Shown here one piece after another: positions 31,670 to 38,718 of a stretch of DNA of 38,718 nt. Every line of letters begins with the position of its first letter. Position 1 is the first letter of the stretch. The notes beneath the pieces were generated by a model, which was not told the DNA's origin, did no database searches, and was given only the letters and a program-made list of their open reading frames with translations. A program made the translations under genes and the position numbers. This stretch comes from Burkholderiaceae bacterium (GTDB lineage: Bacteria; Pseudomonadota; Gammaproteobacteria; Burkholderiales; Burkholderiaceae_C): the NCBI GenBank assembly GCA_024710165.1, contig JANJVG010000066.1, forward strand, positions 1-38,718, read 5' to 3'.

Positions 31670-33955
31670 TTATTTGGTGTCGAAGTGGGTGGCGCCGTCC
31701 CAGTCGGGCTGGTAGGGTAACACCCGCCGGGCCTGCAGGCGCTGTGCATAAAAGGCCAGCAGCGCGGGTGGGTGGCCTGCGTGCTGCAGTGCGGGCCACA
31801 GGGCGTCGCAGCGGGGCCAGTCTTGCGCCCGGAAGGCTTGCAGCCAGGTGTGCCATTGTTCCAGCGCGTGCTGCTGGCGGGCGCTCAGTGCGTCCCGGGG
31901 GGCGATGGGGCGGTAGATGGCGACGGCCTGCGCCTTGCCTTTGACGCAGACGCGGTCGAGCTCCTGCCACGCAAAGCCCGGCGCCTGGGCCCGGGTGCTG
32001 TGGCTGGCGACGATGTTCACGCCGTACACCTTGCACAGGCCCTCCAGCCGCGATCCGAGGTTGACGGCGTCGCCGATCACGGTGTAGCTGCGCCGGATGT
32101 CGGAGCCCATGTCGCCCACGCACATGGTGCCGGTGTTCAGGCCCACGCCCACGCCGATGGCGGGCAAGCCTTGCTGGTGGTGTTCAGCATTGAGGTGCTG
32201 CACGGCTTGCACCATGTCCAGCGCGGCTTGCACGGCCAGCGCGGCGTGCCCGGGCGTGGCCACTGGTGCACCCCAGAAGGCCATGACGCAGTCGCCCATG
32301 TATTTGTCGATGGTGCCGCGCTGGGCGCGGATGACCTGGGTGAGACGGGTGAACAGGGTGTTGAGCAGGGCCTGCAGTGGCACGGGTTCCATGCGCTCGG
32401 ACAGGGCGGTGAAGCCGCGCATGTCGCAAAACATGACGGTGAGCTCGCGGCTGGCAGCCTGCATGCTGTAGCGCTCGGGTTCGCGCACCATTTCGTCGAC
32501 GAGCTCGGGCGGCACGTAGGTGCCGAACAGCTGGGCCAGGCCGCGTTTGGCGCGGTTTTCCACAAAGTAGCCGTAGCCCATGTGGAGTGCCGAGGCCAGC
32601 AGCACCAGCACCAGCACGGTGGCCAGCGGCAGGGCCAGGCCGTGGGTCTGGTACAGCCAGAGGTTGAGCCCCACCAGAGCGGCCATGGCGGCGGCGCCCA
32701 GCGCCACGGCGCCGCCCGGGCTGAGCAGCGGCAGGGCAAGGGCCAGCAACAGGCCGGCGCCCAGGAGCTGGGCCAGGTCGTACCCGCTGGCGTAGTCGGG
32801 CCGCACGGTGCTGGTGCCGTCCAGAAACCCGGCAATGACGTTGGCGTGGGTTTCCACCCCCGGGTAGGCGCTGCCGACCGGGGTGGCGCGCAGGTCTTGC
32901 AGACCGGGGGCGGTGGAGCCCACCAGCACGATCTGCCCCTGCAGGCTGGCGGGGGGCAGCCGCCCCTGCAGCACGTCGGCCGCGGCAAGGTAGCGAAATG
33001 ATCCACCTTGCGGGCCGCCCGGCCCCCGGTAGGGGACCAGGGTGGCGAGCTGGTCGTCCACCGGCAGGAGCATGCTGCGGCCGTGCTGGTGCAGGGCGAG
33101 GGCCTGGAGCACTTCGGGCCCGCTGGTGGCGGAGGCGCGGGCGAACACCGGGCTCAGCCGGGGGTGGTCGAGCAGGGTGCGAAATACCGCCAGGGCGAGC
33201 GATTCGTAGTACTGGCCCTGGTATTCGGCCAGCAGGGGCAGGGAGCGCACCACGCCGTCGGCGTCGTTCATGGCGTTGAAGAAGCCGGCCATGGGTGCGG
33301 CCTGCGCCAGGGGCGCTATGTTGCTGCCATGGCCGTTCCAGACGGTGGCGCGCAGGCGCCGGCCGTGCAGGGCGGCGGTGTCGAGTGCCGGCGCGGGCAG
33401 GGTGCCGCGCGCCTGGCCGTCGCGGTCGCTGGTGAAGTAGTAGCCCAGCACGGCATTCTGTCCATCCAGCGCGCGGGCCAGCTGTGCATCAAAGTCGAGC
33501 GTGGGCGCCAGGCGCTGCAGTTGTTCGGCAAAGCCGCGCTGCCCGCGCAGCGGCCCCCGGGCCAGTTGCTGCAGGCTGGCCAGGCCCGAGCTGCCGTCGG
33601 GCTCGGCAAAGACGATGTCGAAGCCCACCACGGCCGCCTGCTGGCGCTCGAACAGCTCGCGCGCAAAGCGGGCCATTTTGTCGCGCCCCCAGGGCCAGTG
33701 GCCTACGCGTTCAAGGCTGGCCTCGTCGATGTCGATGATGACGATGCGCTCGTCGAGCGTGCGCGGCATGGTGGCGCGCAGCCGGGTGTCGTAGATGAGG
33801 TGGTCCAGGCGCTCGAGCACGGGCAGGTGCAAGGTGCCGGTGGCATGCAGCAGGGCCAGCAGCAACGGCAGCAGGACGACCGCCATGCGCCGCCAGCGCT
33901 GGCGCAGCGTGCCGGCGGCACGCAGGCCCCATGCGGTCTGGCCCCGGTTGCCCAT
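31670..33955 (-). CDS. CHASE2-domain class III adenylate cyclase
   Basis: 761 residues. One N-terminal helix (about 24-40), a periplasmic CHASE2 sensor (about 45-380), three membrane helices (about 395-465) and a cytoplasmic cyclase domain (about 503-680). Catalytic residues are in place: metal-binding D511 (FCDMRGFT) and D555 (KYMGD), purine-selecting K551 and T625 (SYTVIGDAVN), and N632/R636. The Lys/Thr pair favours ATP over GTP. The C-terminal 80 residues are helical. The ATG at 33955 precedes the first helix; the frame extends further upstream without homology. It follows the FHA gene by 31 bases. Confidence 0.92.
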   Translation of the reverse strand: MGNRGQTAWGLRAAGTLRQRWRRMAVVLLPLLLALLHATGTLHLPVLERLDHLIYDTRLRATMPRTLDERIVIIDIDEASLERVGHWPWGRDKMARFARELFERQQAAVVGFDIVFAEPDGSSGLASLQQLARGPLRGQRGFAEQLQRLAPTLDFDAQLARALDGQNAVLGYYFTSDRDGQARGTLPAPALDTAALHGRRLRATVWNGHGSNIAPLAQAAPMAGFFNAMNDADGVVRSLPLLAEYQGQYYESLALAVFRTLLDHPRLSPVFARASATSGPEVLQALALHQHGRSMLLPVDDQLATLVPYRGPGGPQGGSFRYLAAADVLQGRLPPASLQGQIVLVGSTAPGLQDLRATPVGSAYPGVETHANVIAGFLDGTSTVRPDYASGYDLAQLLGAGLLLALALPLLSPGGAVALGAAAMAALVGLNLWLYQTHGLALPLATVLVLVLLASALHMGYGYFVENRAKRGLAQLFGTYVPPELVDEMVREPERYSMQAASRELTVMFCDMRGFTALSERMEPVPLQALLNTLFTRLTQVIRAQRGTIDKYMGDCVMAFWGAPVATPGHAALAVQAALDMVQAVQHLNAEHHQQGLPAIGVGVGLNTGTMCVGDMGSDIRRSYTVIGDAVNLGSRLEGLCKVYGVNIVASHSTRAQAPGFAWQELDRVCVKGKAQAVAIYRPIAPRDALSARQQHALEQWHTWLQAFRAQDWPRCDALWPALQHAGHPPALLAFYAQRLQARRVLPYQPDWDGATHFDTK

Positions 33956-33986
33956 GGCGGGTGCGCAGTGTGGCGGTGGCGTGTTT

Positions 33987-34685
33987 TCAGTGCTGGATGA
34001 ACTGCATGGCCGTGCCTGCCAGTTCGAGGGTGTCGCCCGAGTGCAGGGGCACGGGCGCCTCGCCGATGTGCACGCCGTTATGCAACGGGGTGTTGGGGCC
34101 TTCCACATGGGCCAGCACATAGCCGTGGTGGCGCCGGGTGATGGAGGCGACGGCAACGCCGGGCTTGCCGATGGTGGTGACCACCTTGGTCAGCACCACC
34201 TCGCGCCCGGCCGCGGCACCGGACAGCACCCGGATGACGGCTGGCAACGGAGCCGCAGCCTGTGCCGGGCCGGGCGCCGCTGCCGCCCAGGGTGCGGAGG
34301 CCACCGGGGCCACGGCGGGGGCCGGCTGCGGGCGCGGTGCCAGCAGCGGCGCCATGCCTGGTTTGAAGACCATGGTTTTTTCGTAACCGCCGTCTTCCTC
34401 TTCCTGCACGAAACGGATTTTGTATTTTCCGACCTCGATGGCATCGTTATGGCGCAGCGCCTGGCGCTTGACGGCTTTGCCGTTGACGTAGGTACCGTTG
34501 GTGCTGCCCAGGTCTTCCACCTCGGCCTGTGTGCCGTTCAGGTGCATGACGGCATGCTCGCCGCTGACCGCAAGGTTGTCGATGACCACGTCGTTGTAGG
34601 GGCGGCGACCGAGCGTGGTGCGCTCCTTGATGAGCTCCACCTCTTTGATAACGACGCCGTCGATCGAAACGATCAGTTTGGGCAT
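33987..34685 (-). CDS. FHA domain protein
   Basis: 232 residues. The N-terminal FHA domain has TLGRRPYNDVVIDN, VSGEHAVMHL and DLGSTNGTYVNGK, with the phosphothreonine-binding Arg, Ser-x-x-His and Asn-Gly residues. A Pro/Ala-rich linker (about 115-150) leads to a second domain (GREVVLTKVVTTIGKPG, SITRRHHGY, LHNGVHIGE, LHSGDTLELAG) that looks like a further FHA fold. The ATG has GGGAGTG upstream. Located after a Ser/Thr kinase and its phosphatase, it probably reads the phosphorylation state and passes it to the neighbouring cyclase or another partner. Confidence 0.9.
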   Translation of the reverse strand: MPKLIVSIDGVVIKEVELIKERTTLGRRPYNDVVIDNLAVSGEHAVMHLNGTQAEVEDLGSTNGTYVNGKAVKRQALRHNDAIEVGKYKIRFVQEEEDGGYEKTMVFKPGMAPLLAPRPQPAPAVAPVASAPWAAAAPGPAQAAAPLPAVIRVLSGAAAGREVVLTKVVTTIGKPGVAVASITRRHHGYVLAHVEGPNTPLHNGVHIGEAPVPLHSGDTLELAGTAMQFIQH

Positions 34686-34717
34686 GACCCACTCCCATCC
34701 ATAGGTAATAAAAACGT

Positions 34718-35524
34718 CTAGGCCGGATGCAGCAGGCGCGACAGCAGGCTGCGCTTGCCGTTGTCGGCAGGGCCTGCCTGCACCAGGATGACGCTGATGT
34801 TGTCGCGCCCCCCATTGGCGTTGGCGGCGGCGATGAGGCGCCGGGCCTTTTCTTCAAGCGATGCGTTGGCCGTCATCAGGGAGGTCAGCTCGGCGTGGCC
34901 CACCATTTCGGTCAGCCCGTCGGAGCACATCAGGTAGAGGTCTTGCGGTTCGACCCGGAATTCGTTGATTTCGACCAGCACCTGGTCTTCGACGCCCAGG
35001 GCCCGCGTGACCAGGTTGCGGCTGGACGATACGGCGGCCTGCTGCGGGGTGATCAGGCCGGCGTCGATCTGCTCCTGCAGCCACGAATGGTCGCGCGTGA
35101 TCTGTTCGAGCACGCCCGCACGCAGGCGGTAGCAGCGCGAATCGCCGATGTGGCCCAGCATCAGCCGGTGGTTCTGGAACACACCCACCACCAGCGTGGT
35201 GCCCATGCCCGCGTATTGCGGGTTGGCCTCGGCGGCGCCCAGAATGGCCTGATTGGCGTTGGTCACGCACAGTTCGATGCCGCGGCGCAGGTCGGTTGCC
35301 TTGAGCTGCGTTCCGACTTCGGCCAGCCAGCGCGCCAGCTCGGCCCGCACGAAGGTGGTGGCCATGCCGCTGGCCACCTCGCCGGCGTTGTAGCCTCCCA
35401 TGCCGTCGGCCAGCACGGCCAGCTGGGCTTGCGGGTCGACGCTGACGGCGTCCTCGTTGTTGGCCCGCACGCGCCCGGGATGGGTGAGCGCATGGAACTC
35501 ATAGACCATTGGTACGGCGGTCAT
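34718..35524 (-). CDS. PP2C-type Ser/Thr protein phosphatase (PrpC/Stp-like)
   Basis: 268 residues. The metal-binding PP2C motifs are all visible: RVRANNEDAVSVD, VLADGMGGYNAGEVAS, GMGTTLVV, GHIGDSRCYRLR, ITRDHSW, MCSDGLTEMV and GRDNISVILV. It should reverse phosphorylation by the kinase encoded upstream, whose stop it overlaps (ATGA at 35521-35524). This overlap supports the ATG at 35524 over the one at 35509. Confidence 0.95.
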   Translation of the reverse strand: MTAVPMVYEFHALTHPGRVRANNEDAVSVDPQAQLAVLADGMGGYNAGEVASGMATTFVRAELARWLAEVGTQLKATDLRRGIELCVTNANQAILGAAEANPQYAGMGTTLVVGVFQNHRLMLGHIGDSRCYRLRAGVLEQITRDHSWLQEQIDAGLITPQQAAVSSSRNLVTRALGVEDQVLVEINEFRVEPQDLYLMCSDGLTEMVGHAELTSLMTANASLEEKARRLIAAANANGGRDNISVILVQAGPADNGKRSLLSRLLHPA

Positions 35525-38403
35525 CGCGCACCCGGACCCGTGGCAGACTCCGGGCCCCGCCGGGCGGAGTCATCGACTACCGTTTCTTGAAAATCCACCA
35601 TGTTGTGCCCGTTCAAATCGCTGCGCGCATCATAGACGAGCGAATGCGTGGCGTGCGCATCGGCCCGGGCAGCGCGCAGACGGTGCTCCAGGAGGCTGTC
35701 GGACTTGGAAATCGCCGGCTGCAAATCGACCGCAGCGGTCCATTGTTGGCTTCGCCGCTCTTCGAGAACACCGTCTTTTTGCCCCATTGCCGGGCTATGG
35801 GGCTGCAAATCCGGCAAAAATTGTCCTCGCTGGGGCCGATTTTCGCTTTCGGCGCTCCAAGTCCGACTGGCTCCAAGGCTTCGCAAATCGTGCGCCATCT
35901 GCTGGCCGGTCTGGTAGCGCTCGCTTGGGTCTTTGCACAGCGCCAGGGCCACGATGCGTGCCAGTTCGGGTGGTGCCTCGGGGCGCAGCGTGCGCACGTC
36001 GGGCGCGGGGGTGCGGGCAATGTGCTGCATCAGCTCGCTCAGCGATGCGCCGCGCAAGGGCAGGCTGCCGGTGATCAGCTGGAACAGCGTGACACCCAGG
36101 GCATAGAGGTCGCAGCGGCCATCCACCGGGTGCCCGGCCAGCTGCTCCGGCGCCATGAAGCTGGGGGTGCCCAGCACCAGGCCGGTGCGGGTCTTGCTGC
36201 TGTCGGTAATGCGTGCAATGCCGAAGTCCGACACCTTGACCTCACCCGTGGCGGCATCAAACATGATGTTGGCGGGCTTGATGTCACGGTGCACCACGTG
36301 CTGCTGGTGTGCATAGTCCAGCGCCTCGGCCACCTGGGCGGCGATGGACACCACCTGCACCAGGGGCAGCAGCCGGCCCACCCGTGCAGCGCCGCTGAGG
36401 TCCTGGCCTTTGAGCAGCTCCATGGCAATCCAGGCCAGACCGTTGTCTTCGCCCGCGTCGTAAATGGTGACGATGTGCTGGTGCTGCAGGCGCCCGGCCG
36501 ATTCGGCCTCGCGGAAGAAGCGTGCACGCGCATCCACCAGGGCTGCGCCATCAAACTCCTGCTCCAGGGCCAGCGCCTTGATGGCCACCACGCGGCCGAT
36601 GCGCGGGTCGCGCCCCTGGTAAACCACGCCCATCGATCCCCGGCCCAGCTCCTTCTCGATCTGGTACCGGCCCAGAAGCCCGGGGGCCGCTGGCCCGGCG
36701 GGTGCGGGTGGCTGCGGCGGGTTGGGGCTTTCGCCCGGGCTCGGGCTGGGTGGTGTCATGTCTGCCAGCTGCCGGGCCTGGTGGTGGCGTGCCCGGGCCT
36801 GCGCATGCCCGCTGTTCTGGCGCAGGAGGTACTCGTACACGGCCTGCGCCTGGTCGTATTGCTGCCTGCGCTCAAAGTCGAGCGCCAGGTGCATGAGGTT
36901 GTCCTGTACTTGCACGCTGGCAGGCACACGGCGCAGGCGCTCGAAGGCCATGTCGAGCTGCCCCTGCCCCTGCAAGGCCAGGCCCATCATGCGGTCGGCC
37001 TCCAGCGCACCCGCGTCGCTCTGCGCGCCACGGTCTGCACGTGGGCTGCGGTGGGCGTACAGGGCGTGCCCGAGGGTACCCGCCATCAGCGTGAGGGCGG
37101 CCAGCCCCGTGGGCAGCCACAGCCCCAGCCACACCAAGCCCAGCCACTGCAGCCCGGCCAGCAGCGCTGCCACGCCCGTGCCCACCGCCACACCGGCCAT
37201 CCACCCCAACCTTGGCAGCCCCCATGCCAGGAGCAGCAGCACGGCCACCCAAAGGCCGCCCACAGCGGCGCCGGCCCAGGCGGGCTGGACGAACACATGC
37301 CCTTGGCGGATGCCGGAAATCTGGTCTGCCAGCAGCTGCACCACCGGCACCGGCTGGCCCCCCGGGCCCGGCACCCACGGCTGGAGCCCGGGGGTCGTGC
37401 TGCCAATCAACACCAGCTTGTTGTGCAGGTGCTCGGGCGCCACCCTGCCGGCCAGCAGTTCGTACAAGGGGATGGTGGTGAAGGCTGCACCTGCACGTGG
37501 GGCGATGTGGTGTGGCGGGCGCAGCACAGCCTGTGCCTCGGTGCGCACCTGCAGCGCGCCCATGCGCAGCGCGCGGGCCTGCACTTGCCGCACCTCCTGC
37601 AGGCCGATGTTCAGGCTGTGCGCAGCCGCCAGCAGTGCCAGCGCAGGCATGCCGGCACCGTCCTGGCGCAGTACCAGGGGCACGCGGCGCACGGCGCCAT
37701 CGGGGTCGGCCAGGGTCTGCATGTGCCCCACGCCGGCTGCCGCCTGCCCGAGCAGATCGATGGGGGGGCGCACCCCCTGTGCCGCAAGGGCGTGGGCAGG
37801 GTTGGGCAAGACGCTACGCTGCACAAAGGGCGGCCAGGGGATGGAATCCGACGGGCCCGGCCCCTGCGCCACCACGCGGCTGCCCAGCAGCACGTTGCCG
37901 GCGCGCTGCATGCTGGCGGCCAGGCGCTGGTCGGCGGCCAGTGCGGCATCGGCTTCGTCGAGCGTGCGCGCAATCGGGCTGCCCAGGGCCGCTGCCTCTG
38001 GCGCGGCCACGCCGAGCAGGTCGCGCAGCTGGCGCAGGTGGGCCTGGCCAGTGGTGTGCTGCGGCTGGTCAAAGGGCTCGGTGTGGACGATGGTCTGGGC
38101 ACCGGCGGCGGCAAGGCGGTCGATGGCACGGGCATGCACCTCGCGCGACCAGGGCCAGGCGCCCAGCTGCGCCAGGCTGGCATCGTCGATCGCCACAATC
38201 ACGATGTCACCCAGGGGCTGGCGTTCGGTGCGCACCGCCGCATCGTAAATACGTCGGTCCAGACCGTGCACCGCATCGGTCCACAGGTAGAGCGCGAGCA
38301 TGGCCAAAGCCAGCAGCAGAGCGCCGCCGCCGTGCCTGCGCAAGGCCTGTTGCCAATCCAGGGTGTGCCCCACGTGCCAATCCTTTTGGGTGTTGATCGC
38401 CAT
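35521..38403 (-). CDS. CHASE2-domain Ser/Thr protein kinase
   Basis: 960 residues. An N-terminal helix (about 27-42), a CHASE2 extracytoplasmic sensor (about 45-370), three membrane helices (about 375-450), a linker, a Pro-rich segment (551-575), then a Hanks-type kinase (580-845). Kinase motifs: GRGSMGVV (587-594), VAIK with K609, HRDIKPAN with D707, DFG at 726-728 and APE at 751-753. A tail of about 110 residues has no recognised domain. The ATG at 38403 is chosen because upstream codons run through the sucD terminator. It shares the CHASE2 architecture with the cyclase four genes on. Confidence 0.93.
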   Translation of the reverse strand: MAINTQKDWHVGHTLDWQQALRRHGGGALLLALAMLALYLWTDAVHGLDRRIYDAAVRTERQPLGDIVIVAIDDASLAQLGAWPWSREVHARAIDRLAAAGAQTIVHTEPFDQPQHTTGQAHLRQLRDLLGVAAPEAAALGSPIARTLDEADAALAADQRLAASMQRAGNVLLGSRVVAQGPGPSDSIPWPPFVQRSVLPNPAHALAAQGVRPPIDLLGQAAAGVGHMQTLADPDGAVRRVPLVLRQDGAGMPALALLAAAHSLNIGLQEVRQVQARALRMGALQVRTEAQAVLRPPHHIAPRAGAAFTTIPLYELLAGRVAPEHLHNKLVLIGSTTPGLQPWVPGPGGQPVPVVQLLADQISGIRQGHVFVQPAWAGAAVGGLWVAVLLLLAWGLPRLGWMAGVAVGTGVAALLAGLQWLGLVWLGLWLPTGLAALTLMAGTLGHALYAHRSPRADRGAQSDAGALEADRMMGLALQGQGQLDMAFERLRRVPASVQVQDNLMHLALDFERRQQYDQAQAVYEYLLRQNSGHAQARARHHQARQLADMTPPSPSPGESPNPPQPPAPAGPAAPGLLGRYQIEKELGRGSMGVVYQGRDPRIGRVVAIKALALEQEFDGAALVDARARFFREAESAGRLQHQHIVTIYDAGEDNGLAWIAMELLKGQDLSGAARVGRLLPLVQVVSIAAQVAEALDYAHQQHVVHRDIKPANIMFDAATGEVKVSDFGIARITDSSKTRTGLVLGTPSFMAPEQLAGHPVDGRCDLYALGVTLFQLITGSLPLRGASLSELMQHIARTPAPDVRTLRPEAPPELARIVALALCKDPSERYQTGQQMAHDLRSLGASRTWSAESENRPQRGQFLPDLQPHSPAMGQKDGVLEERRSQQWTAAVDLQPAISKSDSLLEHRLRAARADAHATHSLVYDARSDLNGHNMVDFQETVVDDSARRGPESATGPGAR

Positions 38404-38456
38404 CCCAAGCAAAAACTGCGCCGATTTTCGTTGGCCGATGCGCCACGCCAAGAAAC

Positions 38457-38491
38457 CAAAAAGCGCCGGTGGACCAGCCAGCGGCGCTTTG
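38457..38491 (-). terminator. Intrinsic terminator of sucD
   Basis: On the minus strand AAAGCGCC and GGCGCTTT pair, with further pairing inside the loop, and continue into TTTTT. It lies about 25 bases after the sucD stop and ends upstream of the kinase start, separating the two units. Confidence 0.8.
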
Positions 38492-38515
38492 GGCTTCAGG
38501 GGGCAAGACCCCGAA

Positions 38516-38718
38516 TCAGAGCTGTGCCTTGAGCAGCTTGCCCAGTTCCGAGGGGTTGCGCGTGATGATGAAGCCCGACTCTTCCATGATGGCGAGCTTG
38601 GCATCGGCCGTGTCGGCACCGCCAGAGATCAAGGCACCGGCATGGCCCATGCGCTTGCCGGCCGGCGCGGTAACACCGGCGATGAAGCCGACGATCGGCT
38701 TCTTCATGTTTTCCTTGC
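38516..38718 (-). CDS. sucD: Succinyl-CoA synthetase alpha subunit, C-terminal end (5' end outside window)
   Basis: The last 67 codons of SucD, which with SucC converts succinyl-CoA to succinate and forms ATP or GTP. FIAGVTAPAGKRMGHAGALI is the conserved C-terminal block, followed by SGGADTADAKLAIM and NPSELGKLLKAQL. The frame stays open to the window edge (KEN before MKKPIVGF), so the ATG at 38707 is internal. Full-length SucD is about 290-300 residues. Confidence 0.95.
   Translation of the reverse strand, partial: KENMKKPIVGFIAGVTAPAGKRMGHAGALISGGADTADAKLAIMEESGFIITRNPSELGKLLKAQL

Noticed and set aside
37756-37767. G7 run in the kinase gene as a second phase-variation tract
   Set aside because: Runs of seven are expected at this GC content and are usually stable.
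35509-38532. Very long plus-strand open frame (about 1000 codons) opposite the kinase gene
   Set aside because: It has no recognisable domain, is His/Gln/Gly-rich as expected from antisense of GC-rich codons, and the minus strand encodes a full CHASE2 kinase.

Overview
The window is about 38.7 kb of GC-rich DNA from a betaproteobacterium, most likely a Comamonadaceae member (Acidovorax-like). The evidence is the housekeeping genes at both ends (purB, moaC, sucD), whose proteins read as typical Burkholderiales sequences. A short palindromic repeat that I recognise from Comamonadaceae genomes is also scattered through the left part. No rRNA, tRNA, CRISPR or insertion sequence was found.

Layout. 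(1) 1-6257 is core genome: the 3' part of purB, a yaeQ homologue, two small domain-of-unknown-function genes, a TerC/YjbE-type metal exporter behind a yybP-ykoY riboswitch with a strong terminator, a small holin-like membrane protein, a BepA-like M48 metalloprotease and moaC. (2) 6273-11807 holds a PglL/WaaL-like ligase plus five genes that together look like the complete mycobacterial-type route to polyprenyl-phosphoryl-D-arabinose: UbiA-type phosphoribosyltransferase, a DivPAP phosphatase, GtrA, DprE1 and DprE2. (3) 11873-22589 is a tightly coupled sugar operon: rfbF, rfbG, rfbH, an SDR, a thiamine-diphosphate enzyme, two methyltransferases, a NeuB-like synthase and a GtrB-like glycosyltransferase. 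It predicts a CDP-3,6-dideoxyhexose that may receive a two-carbon branch, as in yersiniose. (4) 22641-26385 holds two membrane GT-C-like proteins, one AT-rich and one a GtrA/GT-C fusion carrying a ten-G tract. (5) 26539-30470 on the minus strand is a type IV pilin locus: pilin, TMTC-like GT-C, TfpX/TfpZ-like accessory protein, second pilin. Each pilin has its own sigma-54 type promoter. (6) 30861-38403 on the minus strand is a signalling operon: CHASE2 Ser/Thr kinase, PP2C phosphatase, FHA protein, CHASE2 adenylate cyclase and cyclic-nucleotide phosphodiesterase. The end of sucD closes the window.

Working hypothesis. Regions 2-5 may form a surface-glycan and pilin-glycosylation island. An arabinofuranose donor and a modified CDP-deoxysugar would be placed on lipid carriers, flipped by GtrA-type proteins and transferred by GT-C enzymes, with the pilins as plausible acceptors. 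This resembles D-arabinofuranosylation of Pseudomonas aeruginosa group IV pilin by TfpW. Family assignments rest on motifs read directly; the acceptors, exact sugars and regulatory links are inference.
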